Positions 38,726 to 48,363 of a DNA stretch of 64,000 nucleotides are shown here, piece by piece. The stretch comes from Saprospirales bacterium GYS_P2D (lineage in GTDB: Bacteria; Bacteroidota; Bacteroidia; Chitinophagales; Saprospiraceae). The notes beneath the pieces are model-generated. The model saw nothing but the letters and a program-made list of their open reading frames with translations. It was not told where the DNA came from and did no database searches. The DNA lies in the NCBI GenBank assembly GCA_009833045.1, contig WUUP01000009.1, positions 124,001 to 188,000 of the forward strand, written 5' to 3'. Within the stretch, counting starts at the first letter, position 1. Each line of letters starts with the position of its first letter. The translations under genes were made by a program, and so were the position numbers.

Positions 38726-40129
38726 CTAATGCCTCTCGTGGATAAAGAATTTTGACTGATCTCGATATGCATCCATGCGATCTATATCTACATTTTCAAA
38801 CTTACGTTTGAGGAGCCATCTTGGTCGCTCGAGTGTACTCTCCCACTCGAATAGCTTTTTATAGAGCGTCTTAACGAGTGCTGGATGCTCAGAAGCAACA
38901 TTGTGCAGCTCTCTCGGATCATTGGCGATATTATATAGTTCGGCGGGGCGATCTGGGAAGCGCATCATCTTCCAATCTCCATCTCTGATCGTACCTCGAG
39001 CTTGTTTTTTCCAGTATAGCACATCATGAGGACGATCGGTCTTTTCGCCATTGATATATGGAATGAGATTGACACCATCGACATCTGCGAGCTGCTCCGT
39101 ATCCCCACCTCCGAGTGCGAAAAATGTAGGTAAAAGATCCATCGTGCTGACTGGATAATCATAAGTCCCTGGCTCGATATGTCCTTGCCATGATATCATG
39201 TATGGCACTCTGATACCCCCTTCGAGGTGATTAGACTTAGTACCGCTGAATGGATAGTTGCTCGATGCATTCTTATCAGTAGGCCCGCCATTATCATTGG
39301 TGAAAATGATGACCGTATTGTCCATGAGTCCCTGCGCCTCGAGCTCATCGATCACATATCCCACCGCACGATCCATTGCTCGAGTCATAGCAGCTACTAT
39401 TTTACGATTGCCTTCGAGCTCTGGATAGTGAGCTAAGTCCTCGGGCGTAGCGTCCATCGGTGTATGTACGGCATTAAAAGCTAAGAAAGCCAAAAATGGC
39501 TCGTCCTTATGCTGCTTAATAAAGTCCGCAGTCTCACGTCCTAATTGGTCTGTGAGGTACTCTCTCGGCTCCTCATATTGACCAAATCCTCGCTCCATGA
39601 GATCCATCTTGAGCGCTGGTGGGCGCTCATACTCAAAGTAGCTGCGAGCGCCACCTCTGAATCCATAAAACTCATCAAAACCTCTCCGTATCGGATGATA
39701 GCGATCTGCCCCGCCGAGGTGCCATTTTCCAAAGTATCCTGTGACATAGCCTAAAGACTGCATATAGTCACCCATTGTGACCTCCTCTACTGGCAGCCCC
39801 ATATCGTCTCCATCCTGTGCTGTGACTTCACTCATGTATCCCGGGACATTATTCTCCTCATAGCCAAAGCGCTGCTGATAGCGTCCCGTGATGAGTCCAG
39901 CTCTCGATGGACCACAGGTAGGATCACTCACATAGCCCTGAGTACACTGGACACTCCGCTCAGCGAGTGCATCGAGACGTGGCGTATGCATCGTCTTACT
40001 CCCCTGAAATCCAAAATCAGCATATCCAGCATCATCTGAAAAAATCAGTACAATGTTAGGCCGATCCTGAGCGCTCATAGCTGCAGCTATCAAGACCAAT
40101 AAAAATATACGTATGGTATTCATAATCAT
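38726..40129 (-). CDS. S1 family sulfatase C, secreted
   Basis: A 467-residue sulfatase with a cleavable signal peptide (IAAAMSAQD) and no lipobox, so probably periplasmic, unlike the other two. The formylglycine motif CGPSR is at about Cys72 ([14 protein letters not shown]). [12 protein letters not shown] and [13 protein letters not shown] match the metal- and sulfate-site blocks, and a [14 protein letters not shown]-terminal block is present. It is related to sulfatase A and like it may be S1_19-type. It follows SusD by 99 bases with a strong hairpin in between, so it may be expressed less than the SusC/SusD pair. A Met two codons downstream is an alternative start. Confidence 0.92.
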   Translation of the reverse strand: MIMNTIRIFLLVLIAAAMSAQDRPNIVLIFSDDAGYADFGFQGSKTMHTPRLDALAERSVQCTQGYVSDPTCGPSRAGLITGRYQQRFGYEENNVPGYMSEVTAQDGDDMGLPVEEVTMGDYMQSLGYVTGYFGKWHLGGADRYHPIRRGFDEFYGFRGGARSYFEYERPPALKMDLMERGFGQYEEPREYLTDQLGRETADFIKQHKDEPFLAFLAFNAVHTPMDATPEDLAHYPELEGNRKIVAAMTRAMDRAVGYVIDELEAQGLMDNTVIIFTNDNGGPTDKNASSNYPFSGTKSNHLEGGIRVPYMISWQGHIEPGTYDYPVSTMDLLPTFFALGGGDTEQLADVDGVNLIPYINGEKTDRPHDVLYWKKQARGTIRDGDWKMMRFPDRPAELYNIANDPRELHNVASEHPALVKTLYKKLFEWESTLERPRWLLKRKFENVDIDRMDAYRDQSKFFIHERH

Positions 40130-40136
40130 AAGGTAT

Positions 40137-40167
40137 AAAAAAGGAGCATCCCTTCGGACACTCCTTT
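40137..40167 (-). terminator. Intrinsic terminator between SusD and sulfatase C
   Basis: AAAGGAGCATCC (40140-40151) and GGACACTCCTTT (40156-40167) pair over 12 bp on the transcript (two wobbles) around a 4-base loop. On the minus strand the stem runs into a tract of six T. The gene order SusC, SusD, hairpin, enzyme matches that at 10008 in the pectin PUL, although the two hairpins share no sequence. Confidence 0.75.
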
Positions 40168-40228
40168 AGTTTTAATAAGCGTATGAAAAAACTATCTATC
40201 TAAAAAGTCGCTCAAAAACAATCTCTTG

Positions 40229-41938
40229 TTAATATCCAGCATTCTGCTCTATAGCAGGTGCTTTCTCTATTTCCTGTCTTGGTATCGGGAGATAATAATG
40301 CTTCTCAAAGTATGGACGTGTCACCACAGTCACTTCTTCAAAAGCCATCTCGCCGTCTGTCTGCTTAGTCCACTTGAGTCCCTTGATATCAAATCCAAGG
40401 TGCTCCTCAATCATCCATCTGCGCTCATCAAAGAAATTGTGCCCTTCGAAAGCTAACTCAACTCTACGCTCTCTACGTATTGCCTCTAAAAGATCATCGC
40501 CAGAAGCAGTGATCGCTGGCTGAAGAGCTCTTGCAGATACCTTATTGAGGAATGTAAGTGCCTCCGACTCATTACCCGCATGGTAGCTCGCCTCAGCATA
40601 GTTAAGATAGATCTCAGCGAGACGATATAGGATGAATGGACGATTAGACGAGATACCGCCAGATACCTCTACGCTCTCATCCTGAAACTTACGGATGTTA
40701 TATCCTGTCTTAGAGGAGTGTAGCGCATTTCCTAATCCTTCTGGAGAATCTACTCCATGAGGGAACACATTGACATCTTCTGATAGATAATACTCTACCT
40801 CACGACCTCTGAAGTCGGCACCATTGAATAAAAGATCAGCATAGTATCTCATCTCTCTTCCTTCATTAGGATTAGATGGATCGAAAGTACCCTGTGAAGT
40901 AGTCGTACCGTCAGCCATGTTAAACTCTAATGCAAAATTGTGCGTAGGTGATGAGAGCGCCCATCCGTCATATCCATTTGGAGATTGGGTCTTATCCCAC
41001 AGTGTATTAGGATCTGTACCAAACTCATAAAACTCTGATCCGTATGGACGTGCAAATAGTATATCATCATTAGGAGACAAGAATAATTCTTGGTAATCCT
41101 GAGCATCAGATACTGCGATCAGATCACGAGCACCTACTATGTCGATGACTTCTTTAGCAGCAGCTGCTGCATCTTGCCATTTATTAGGATTAGTATAGTC
41201 ATAGAGTGGACCACTCGGCTGAGTGCTCGGGTCATGTAGCGCACTCGCTGCATATAGTAGCGTACGAGATTTCACTGCTAATGCAGCTAACTTAGTCGCT
41301 CTGCCAAACTCACTATCAGGACGAGTCTCAGGCAATACTGCAGCTGCAGCATCCAGCTCACTTACGATGAAATTCACACAGTCTTCATATGAATCTCTTG
41401 GAATATTGAACTCATCATCAAGTCCTAAAGCTCTATCGATGATAGGTACTCCACCATAAAATCTGATGAGCTTAGCGTATAGATTAGCTCTGAGAAAACG
41501 CATCTCAGCTTTCAGTTCTCCTACTTTATCTGGATTAGCAGCCATTGCATTGCTCTCATCTACTCTATCCAAAAACTCATTGATCTGTCTGATGTAGTCC
41601 CAGTAATTTGACCATTTCTGAGCTAAGACACCGACATTGCTATCATTCCATCCTGCTCTTACTCTAAATAAGTCAAGATCTCTAAAGTTGAACTTGGCTT
41701 CATATGATGCTGCCTCGAGATTGAATCGACGACTCCACCATTGAAATCTATTGACACCCCAGCTCTCTGTACTATTGTAAGAGGTGAAGACTAATCGCTC
41801 CAGCTGATCTGGATCATCATAGATGAATGACTCCGTGAAGGCATCTCGAGCTCGTGTATCGAGAATGTCATCACCACAGCTCGATGCTAAAAAGAGTCCG
41901 GTAATAATGAATATATATGTGAAATATTTATTTTTCAT
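40229..41938 (-). CDS. SusD/RagB-family lipoprotein of the galactan PUL
   Basis: A 569-residue surface lipoprotein that binds the sulfated galactan oligosaccharide with its SusC partner. I take the Met at 41938 as start because it begins a clean lipoprotein signal (LFLASSCGDD); the frame is open for seven more codons. Family marks are FLRANLYAKLIRFYGGVPI, PFILYRLAEIYLNYAEASY and RRERRVELAFEGHNFFDERRW near the C-terminus. It follows susC by about 30 bases. Confidence 0.95.
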   Translation of the reverse strand: MKNKYFTYIFIITGLFLASSCGDDILDTRARDAFTESFIYDDPDQLERLVFTSYNSTESWGVNRFQWWSRRFNLEAASYEAKFNFRDLDLFRVRAGWNDSNVGVLAQKWSNYWDYIRQINEFLDRVDESNAMAANPDKVGELKAEMRFLRANLYAKLIRFYGGVPIIDRALGLDDEFNIPRDSYEDCVNFIVSELDAAAAVLPETRPDSEFGRATKLAALAVKSRTLLYAASALHDPSTQPSGPLYDYTNPNKWQDAAAAAKEVIDIVGARDLIAVSDAQDYQELFLSPNDDILFARPYGSEFYEFGTDPNTLWDKTQSPNGYDGWALSSPTHNFALEFNMADGTTTSQGTFDPSNPNEGREMRYYADLLFNGADFRGREVEYYLSEDVNVFPHGVDSPEGLGNALHSSKTGYNIRKFQDESVEVSGGISSNRPFILYRLAEIYLNYAEASYHAGNESEALTFLNKVSARALQPAITASGDDLLEAIRRERRVELAFEGHNFFDERRWMIEEHLGFDIKGLKWTKQTDGEMAFEEVTVVTRPYFEKHYYLPIPRQEIEKAPAIEQNAGY

Positions 41939-41968
41939 AACTATTTGATTTTTAATCATTAATGTGAA

Positions 41969-44900
41969 TTATAGTGTAAGATTCACACCAAATGAATAAG
42001 ACTTAAGAGATGGGTATGTACTGTTACGGAAGTTATTGTATCCAGCCGCCTCAGGATCTAATCCTAAGTCATACACTTCCGAGAACATTGTCGAGAGATT
42101 TAGTCCTCTGAAGAAGATTCTTGCTTTCCCAAATTTGGTTTGCTCTTGCGAGAAAGTATACCCTAACTCAAGCTCTTTCAATCGTAAAAAAGAGGCATCA
42201 TGAAGGTAGAAATCTGCTCCTTGAAAATTGTCAACATCATTTTGGCTTCCGCTATACTTATCATTAAGCCCAAATGCTCTTGGATATCTACCACCAGTGT
42301 TTTCTGGTGTCCATCTCTGATCAAACACATACTGAGGTAAAGCTCCATTCTGATCAAAGAATACTAACATCTCAGCATTGGCCTGACCTTGGAATAAGAA
42401 GTTCATATCAAAAGATCCGACGCTCAATCCTCCTAAGAATCCATACTGTATCTCAGGTACATTAGATGAGTAGACACGTGTTCTGTCACCGGCATTGATC
42501 TGCCCGTCACCATTAGTATCGATGTAGTATGGCTCACCAGGGACTGTGCCCTCGATGACTGCAGGAGCTGCATCGATCTCTGCCTGTGTCTGAAATATCC
42601 CATTAGTAGGATATACTATGTATGAATCTATTGGGAATCCCTCTCTTCTGAGGTTTTCTGAGACATTAGCTGCCTCATCCATGAATACGATTTCGTTTTT
42701 TGCCTGTGTAAAGTTGAATCCTAAGTTATAGTTCACTTTACCCACTTTATCATTGTATCCGAGTGCTATTTCGTAGCCAAAGTTGTCCACCTTACCTAAG
42801 TTTTCTTGAGGTAGTGTGATACCCGCTACATCAGGGATCGATGCATTACGTGTGATAAGGATATCCTCTCTCTTTTGGTAGAAGTAGTTGACATCTGCAG
42901 TAAACTTATAGTCTAATAATGCGAAGTTCAATCCAACATTCATCATTTTCGCCTTTTCCCAAGTGATGTCTGGGTTAGGCACATTTGCACTGGCGTATCC
43001 ATTGTATCGAGTACCATTAGTACCAAATATGTATGAGTTTGGTTGAGTGTTAGCTCCTCCGCCATAGTTATACCTTGTCAAGAACTGGAAAGGTGCGATA
43101 CGATCGTTACCCATGAGCGCCCATGAGGTACGTAGCTTGAGTGCACTGAGCCAGTCTCCTGTAGACTCCATGAATGGCTCATCGGCGATCGACCACGCTA
43201 ATGCTACACCAGGGAACGTACCAAAGCGATTGCCTGGACCAAAATTACTCGATCCATCATGGCGCAATGTCAAGTCAATGAAGTACTTCTTATCAAAATC
43301 ATAGCTGAGTGATCCAAAGTAATTAAGTCTCGCTGACTCCGAAGATCCACCATTAGAGATCTGTCCTTCGTCCGCACCTGCGAATAGCTCAGGCACATCA
43401 TTACTCGGAAAGTCACGACGCTCTGCCCAGAAATTTCGCTGGCTCGATGTAAATCGCTCCGTACCTACGAAACCTCTGATCGTGTGCTGACCAAATGTCT
43501 GATCGTAGTGAATAGTACTATTGAGCATCAGCTCATCAAACTTCCAGAAGTTTTCTCTCAGAATATTAGTCGCTCCCTGCTGAGAGAATCCAGCAGACTC
43601 TACATACTCTCCTGTCCCTTCTTGGAATGTATAAACTGTCCATGGCGTATACCATGACTTAGTATCTGTAGTCCATCGACGGATACCCGCATATGATCTG
43701 AAGCTCAGCCCCTCAGCGATCCAGTCGAGATCTACATCAAGAGCCAATCTTGATCTTAGGTTATTATCAATCCTATTGACAAATCCTCCTTCAGGACCAG
43801 ACATGATCACAGGGTTAGCGCCATTTTCTCCACCCCACGCCATAAGACCATTATCATAGATCGCTGGTTCTGTAGGCTCATTAGTATAGATATGTTTATA
43901 AATGAATGACTGATCTACGCCTGGCTCATTTCTATCACCAAACCGTCCAGAGACATCCACACCAAGTTTAACTTTATCATGTACTTTGATATCGATATTA
44001 GATCGTAGCTGGTACTGCTCAAAATTGACACCACCTGATCTAAAGAGACCTTCCTGATCGATATAGTCACCACTCACGAAGTAATTCACTCTATCTGCTC
44101 CACCTGAGACACTGAGGGTATGTCTCCACTCTGGCGCAGAATCTGCGATAGTCGCATCATACCAGTCAGTGCTGGGTAGTGCTCCAGATGCATACTGCTG
44201 TATATCTGCATCTGAGAATGGCAACTCTAAGCCATATCTCTCAGCTGCCTCGTTACGATAGATAGCATATTGCTCCGCATCCATCAGGTCTGGTCTGCGA
44301 GATAGCGATGAGCTGGAGTAAGTACTTCCTACATTGATGACAGGCTTTCCATCACGACCTCTTTTAGTAGTGATGAGGATTACCCCATTTGCCGCACGAG
44401 CACCATAGATAGCAGCTGCACCGTCTTTGAGTACAGATAGTGACTCGATATCTGTCGGAGCTAAGTGAGAGAATGACTCCGTAGGGATACCATCTATGAG
44501 TACTAATGGAGCATTATTACCCAATGTCGACTTACCTCTGATGAGTAGCGTGATATCACTATCAGATCCAGGATATCCACCTCTATCTGACACGATGAGC
44601 CCCGGCACTTTACCAGCTAATGACTTAGCCACATCCTTATTAGTCGTACGTTCAATGATCTCATTGTCCAACGTAGCTACAGATCCTGTGAGCTCTCCTT
44701 TCTTACGAGTAGTATAGCCGACTACGACTACCTCATTGAGGGCCGTGGCTTCTTCTGCCATGTTAACATTGATCGTAGACTGTCCATCTACGGCTATACT
44801 CTGTGTGCTGAATCCAGTGAATGAAAACTCCAGTACAGCATCTGAGCTGACTGTGAGCATATAGTTACCATCGAGGTCAGTGATAGTACCATTGGCGGTA

Positions 44901-45052
44901 CCTTGCTCGATGATATTGACGCCGATCAGAGGATCTCCTCCTGCGGCATCCAGCACCTGTCCAGTGACAGTCTGCTGAGCCCATGATATATGTACCATGA
45001 GCATCAAGGACATAATTATCCCTGTGGTTAGTTTGGATAGTTTATTTTTCAT
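41969..45052 (-). CDS. SusC-family TonB-dependent transporter of the galactan PUL
   Basis: A 1027-residue outer-membrane transporter. The signal peptide ends near SWAQQ. A carboxypeptidase-like domain follows (GGDPLIGVNI and GTITDLDG), then the plug starting at EVVVVGYTTRKKGELTGSV with PLVLIDGIPTE and AAIYGARAANGVILITTK, then the barrel ending in SFGVNLTL. It is a normal-length SusC, clearly distinct from the pectin copy. It heads a unit with SusD and sulfatase C and has its own upstream region with several copies of the CACT-TTACC element, separate from the sugar-acid operon that ends 285 bases before it. Confidence 0.96.
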   Translation of the reverse strand: MKNKLSKLTTGIIMSLMLMVHISWAQQTVTGQVLDAAGGDPLIGVNIIEQGTANGTITDLDGNYMLTVSSDAVLEFSFTGFSTQSIAVDGQSTINVNMAEEATALNEVVVVGYTTRKKGELTGSVATLDNEIIERTTNKDVAKSLAGKVPGLIVSDRGGYPGSDSDITLLIRGKSTLGNNAPLVLIDGIPTESFSHLAPTDIESLSVLKDGAAAIYGARAANGVILITTKRGRDGKPVINVGSTYSSSSLSRRPDLMDAEQYAIYRNEAAERYGLELPFSDADIQQYASGALPSTDWYDATIADSAPEWRHTLSVSGGADRVNYFVSGDYIDQEGLFRSGGVNFEQYQLRSNIDIKVHDKVKLGVDVSGRFGDRNEPGVDQSFIYKHIYTNEPTEPAIYDNGLMAWGGENGANPVIMSGPEGGFVNRIDNNLRSRLALDVDLDWIAEGLSFRSYAGIRRWTTDTKSWYTPWTVYTFQEGTGEYVESAGFSQQGATNILRENFWKFDELMLNSTIHYDQTFGQHTIRGFVGTERFTSSQRNFWAERRDFPSNDVPELFAGADEGQISNGGSSESARLNYFGSLSYDFDKKYFIDLTLRHDGSSNFGPGNRFGTFPGVALAWSIADEPFMESTGDWLSALKLRTSWALMGNDRIAPFQFLTRYNYGGGANTQPNSYIFGTNGTRYNGYASANVPNPDITWEKAKMMNVGLNFALLDYKFTADVNYFYQKREDILITRNASIPDVAGITLPQENLGKVDNFGYEIALGYNDKVGKVNYNLGFNFTQAKNEIVFMDEAANVSENLRREGFPIDSYIVYPTNGIFQTQAEIDAAPAVIEGTVPGEPYYIDTNGDGQINAGDRTRVYSSNVPEIQYGFLGGLSVGSFDMNFLFQGQANAEMLVFFDQNGALPQYVFDQRWTPENTGGRYPRAFGLNDKYSGSQNDVDNFQGADFYLHDASFLRLKELELGYTFSQEQTKFGKARIFFRGLNLSTMFSEVYDLGLDPEAAGYNNFRNSTYPSLKSYSFGVNLTL

Positions 45053-45111
45053 TTACGATAGTTAAAAAAACAAATAACAAACACCTGGATGAATAAAGAC
45101 CAGATGGATAA

Positions 45112-45210
45112 CAAAAGCTAAATAATAGCATATTTGACTTTACCCATTAGTTGATTTTATCCGATACATACACTTTTTTACCATTACTTAATCCTTTGGG
45201 TAAATATCTG
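45112..45210 (-). promoter_or_regulatory. Putative operator and promoter of the galactan SusC unit
   Basis: Written on the + strand, related elements are TTGACTTTACCC (45134-45145), TTGATTTTATCC (45151-45162) and CACTTTTTTACC (45171-45182), with a possible inverted copy GGGTAAATATCTG (45198-45210). The middle pair, TTGATTTTATCC-N8-CACTTTTTTACC, has the same layout as TAGATATTATCC-N8-CACTATCTTACC at 49636-49667. On the minus strand TAGCTTTTG (45120-45112) resembles a TAnnTTTG box just downstream. The rest of the 45053-45337 gap shows nothing clear. Confidence 0.55.
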
Positions 45211-45337
45211 CACATAGAGCCTAAATATGAATATAGTCGCCTATCCCCTCGAGCCTACTGAGGCTATGACATCTCCTCAGGATGCATTAAGTGTAGCCGA
45301 TCCAAAAAGACTAAAATGAAAAGTAAAAAAAGGAAAA

Positions 45338-45970
45338 CTATGACTGAGCTGCCGCTCTAACCTTCTCAAAATGTGACAATAAGCTGTCAACATCAATAGG
45401 ATCGAGGAGATCCTTTGGAAATAATGAACCTCCCATACCTGCTCCTACAGCTCCAACAGCTAAAAACTCAGGGAGATTTTCAATATTCACACCGCCTGTC
45501 GGGAGTAGTTTGATCTGATCAAGTGGAGCGAGTACATCCTTTACATATTTTACCCCGAGTTGAGAAGCGGGAAAAACTTTGACCATATCTGCTCCTGCTG
45601 ACCAGGCCTGATAGATCTCAGTAGGACTATACGCTCCAGCGAACACTACTAATCCTGCAGCCTTCGCCTGACGGATCACTTCGACGTCCACGATCGGTGT
45701 GACTATATACTGGGCAGCTGTCGTGAGGACTTGATCGAGATCAGCCATGGAGCACACAGTACCGACACCTACATTTAGCGTAGGATACGATGCTGATATA
45801 GCATTGACTATAGTCAATACATCAGGCGTATTCATCGTGATCTCTATATTGCTCATACCTGCACGATGATAGACATCCATCACTGTCATTACTTTGTCGA
45901 TGGCCATACCTCTCATGATACCGACTACGGGTACCTCTCTGAACGCTTCCCAGTTAAATGACTTTTTCAT
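45338..45970 (-). CDS. dgoA: KDPG/KDPGal aldolase
   Basis: A 210-residue class I aldolase that splits 2-keto-3-deoxy-6-phospho-galactonate (or -gluconate) into pyruvate and glyceraldehyde 3-phosphate in the cytoplasm. VVGIMRG at the start, EITMNTP, GVGTVCS, and KVFPASQLG with the Schiff-base-type Lys near the centre are family marks, followed by LLPTGGVN. Its start overlaps the kinase stop by ATGA. With the kinase it forms the lower half of the D-AHG pathway (DauD-equivalent in Zobellia). Sequence alone does not separate the galacto- from the gluco-specific form; the DgoK-type neighbour favours the former. Confidence 0.88.
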   Translation of the reverse strand: MKKSFNWEAFREVPVVGIMRGMAIDKVMTVMDVYHRAGMSNIEITMNTPDVLTIVNAISASYPTLNVGVGTVCSMADLDQVLTTAAQYIVTPIVDVEVIRQAKAAGLVVFAGAYSPTEIYQAWSAGADMVKVFPASQLGVKYVKDVLAPLDQIKLLPTGGVNIENLPEFLAVGAVGAGMGGSLFPKDLLDPIDVDSLLSHFEKVRAAAQS

Positions 45971-46896
45971 AATGCTGATATAATTTTGATCTGCCCTGAC
46001 ACAAATATCTGTGCTAATGAATCTTCTCGTATAAAAGTAGTACGTCCTGACAGGCCCAAAGTAGCAATAGCCTCTCTGTATAGATCATAGAGCACACCAC
46101 CAGTACTGACATAGATCACATCATCTGAATCGACTAAGTAGCTGAGCTCCGCCCCTATCAATAGTCCACTGAGATAGTAGGCGCCTTCTGCCCTATTCAT
46201 CTTACCAGATAGCTCGTGCGCTCGTAGTGTCAGTAGCTCTCCAGACAGCCCATGTACAGACTGATGGATCCGCTGTACACCTTGGCGAAAAGCCTCACTA
46301 TACTCTCTTTTCCAAGAAGATTTTTCGACAGCAGTCGTCAAAATAGAGTGCTCGCTGAGCAAGGCATGCAGCTCTCCGGTCATGAAATTGCCCATGGATC
46401 TGTACGCCCCATCGCTATACAGTACGTGCTTACTATGCGTACCGGGCAGTATAAGCATCAAGCTCTCCACCTCTCCTACATGATCGAGGGCTCCAATCGC
46501 CTGGGTCTCCTCACCTCTCATGAATCCCATACCATCACTGACCCCAGAGATCATGTAGATCTCGTGACTATTCCAATCAGGTAACTGAACAACCGCTAAA
46601 CCACTACCATCTCCTGACATAGGCAGCTGGGCATAGGGCAACTCTCTGATGCCAATAGATGAGCTGGCCATACCAGATAAAATGACCTGAGCATCTGTAG
46701 ATACCTTGAGGTCCGATATCACTTGCTTAAGATATTCTTCTTGAGCGAGATGAGGATCTCGCTCTCCGACGAAGGACCTCACTCCTTTATCTGACTCATA
46801 GGTCGATACAATTGAGGTAGAAGCTGTATCTACTACATACGCCCTAAAATTTGACGTCCCCCAATCTATACTTACTATTTGCCCTGTGAGCTGCAT
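45967..46896 (-). CDS. dgoK: 2-Keto-3-deoxygalactonate kinase
   Basis: A 309-residue cytoplasmic kinase of the DgoK family that phosphorylates 2-keto-3-deoxy-D-galactonate at O6. SIDWGTSNFRAYVVD at residues 9-23 is the phosphate-binding start, and LILPGTHSKHV and GNFMTGELHALLSEHSIL are DgoK signatures. It is 15 bases after the dehydrogenase stop and overlaps the aldolase start. It corresponds to DauC of the Zobellia D-AHG pathway. The same enzyme also serves galactonate breakdown, but no galactose dehydrogenase is seen here. Confidence 0.9.
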   Translation of the reverse strand: MQLTGQIVSIDWGTSNFRAYVVDTASTSIVSTYESDKGVRSFVGERDPHLAQEEYLKQVISDLKVSTDAQVILSGMASSSIGIRELPYAQLPMSGDGSGLAVVQLPDWNSHEIYMISGVSDGMGFMRGEETQAIGALDHVGEVESLMLILPGTHSKHVLYSDGAYRSMGNFMTGELHALLSEHSILTTAVEKSSWKREYSEAFRQGVQRIHQSVHGLSGELLTLRAHELSGKMNRAEGAYYLSGLLIGAELSYLVDSDDVIYVSTGGVLYDLYREAIATLGLSGRTTFIREDSLAQIFVSGQIKIISAL

Positions 46897-46911
46897 CAGA
46901 ATATTTTGCTT

Positions 46912-48339
46912 TTAACCGATGGCTAAAGTAACTCGTTTCTTGATCAAATAATCATCCAGCGCATACTCAGAGCAGTCGACACCTATACCACTATTTTTGA
47001 TCCCTCCATGTGGTAGATAGATATCATATTTCACCCCATTGAGCTGTACCTCACCAAACTCTAATCGCTGTGCGAAATACTCCAATGTATCCGAGTCTGC
47101 AGAGAATACATAAGAGGCTAAACCCGCATCAGTATCATTGGCTAATTCGATAACCTCCTCCTTAGTATCAAAGGCTGTCACGAATACGATAGGTCCAAAG
47201 ACTTCTTCATCAAATACCTTAGGATTAATCTCCTCAAACTGTAAGATCGTCGGCTCAAAGTAATAACCTGGCATGTCTGGCATCTCACCTCCTGATATCA
47301 GGGTAGCACCCTGATCTAACGCCATCGCTGTGAGTTCTTGGCATCTGATGACAGAGGCCTTGTTCGCCAGTGGCCCCATATTTGGCTCCGCTGCTTTATA
47401 CCCCATATTCTTACTGAGAAATTCTTTTTTGACACGAGCTACGAACTCATCGATGATATCTCTGTGGATGTAGTAGCGATTAGGAGCTACACATATTTGG
47501 CCTGCATTGACTGTCTTGAGAGCAGATCCTATAGCCACCGCCTTGTCCAGATCAGCATCAGGCATCACGATGAAAGGCGCATTGCCTCCACACTCCATGC
47601 TATATCGCTTGATAGATGAACGACAGCTCTGAGCGATGAGTCGCTGTGCGGTCTGCGTAGATCCGATCATAGTCACCAGTCTTGGCACCTTGCTCGATGA
47701 TAGCAGCACGGCTACTTCCTGCACATCCCCGCAGAGGATATTGACCACTCCAGCGGGTAGGCCTATCTCGTGACACAGCTCTCCGATCCAGTATGCCGAT
47801 AGCGGAGAGTACTCAGACGGCTTGATGATGATCGAGCAGCCCGATGCCAGTGCCGGTCCGAGCTTAAACCCAAGATTGAGCATTGGAAAATTGTACGCTA
47901 TGAATGCCACCACTACGCCGACTGGCTGATGTACTAATCTGTGAGTATGATCGCCTACTCGGTCGGGGATATCTATATCTGTGATCTCTTGGATCGTCTC
48001 AGCATAGTACTGCAGACTGTTAGTGATACTCACGAAGTCTTCTTCTGTATCGGCATAGGTCTTGCCCATCTCCATAGATATCAGGCCTCGCAGCTCATCC
48101 TCTCGATCCACTATCGCCTGTCGGAGTCGTAGCATATAGTCACATCGCTCGGCTACAGGGGTAGCAGACCAGATCTGAAATCCCTGCTGAGCAGCCTCGA
48201 TAGCGAGAGACACATCCTGACTATTAGCCCAGGCGATCTCTGCCACTTTAGCCTCGTCACCAGGACAGATAATATTATACCGATTATTGTCAGAGGCATC
48301 TCTTAGCTCTCCTCCTATATATAGTTTTTTGTAGTCCAT
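46912..48339 (-). CDS. NAD(P)-dependent aldehyde dehydrogenase, candidate 3,6-anhydrogalactose dehydrogenase
   Basis: A 475-residue cytoplasmic aldehyde dehydrogenase. The general-base Glu is in MECGGNAPF and the catalytic Cys in NAGQICVAPNR, and the cofactor site FKLGPALASGCSIIIKPSE is normal. It resembles the succinate-semialdehyde dehydrogenase-like branch that includes anhydrogalactose dehydrogenases. Between a cycloisomerase and KDGal kinase it is expected to oxidise D-3,6-anhydrogalactose to the acid (DauA-equivalent). Oxidation of another aldose or lactaldehyde is possible. It follows the cycloisomerase gene by 24 bases. Confidence 0.82.
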   Translation of the reverse strand: MDYKKLYIGGELRDASDNNRYNIICPGDEAKVAEIAWANSQDVSLAIEAAQQGFQIWSATPVAERCDYMLRLRQAIVDREDELRGLISMEMGKTYADTEEDFVSITNSLQYYAETIQEITDIDIPDRVGDHTHRLVHQPVGVVVAFIAYNFPMLNLGFKLGPALASGCSIIIKPSEYSPLSAYWIGELCHEIGLPAGVVNILCGDVQEVAVLLSSSKVPRLVTMIGSTQTAQRLIAQSCRSSIKRYSMECGGNAPFIVMPDADLDKAVAIGSALKTVNAGQICVAPNRYYIHRDIIDEFVARVKKEFLSKNMGYKAAEPNMGPLANKASVIRCQELTAMALDQGATLISGGEMPDMPGYYFEPTILQFEEINPKVFDEEVFGPIVFVTAFDTKEEVIELANDTDAGLASYVFSADSDTLEYFAQRLEFGEVQLNGVKYDIYLPHGGIKNSGIGVDCSEYALDDYLIKKRVTLAIG

Positions 48340-48363
48340 TCTTGGATTTAAATGTAGTTCTAT

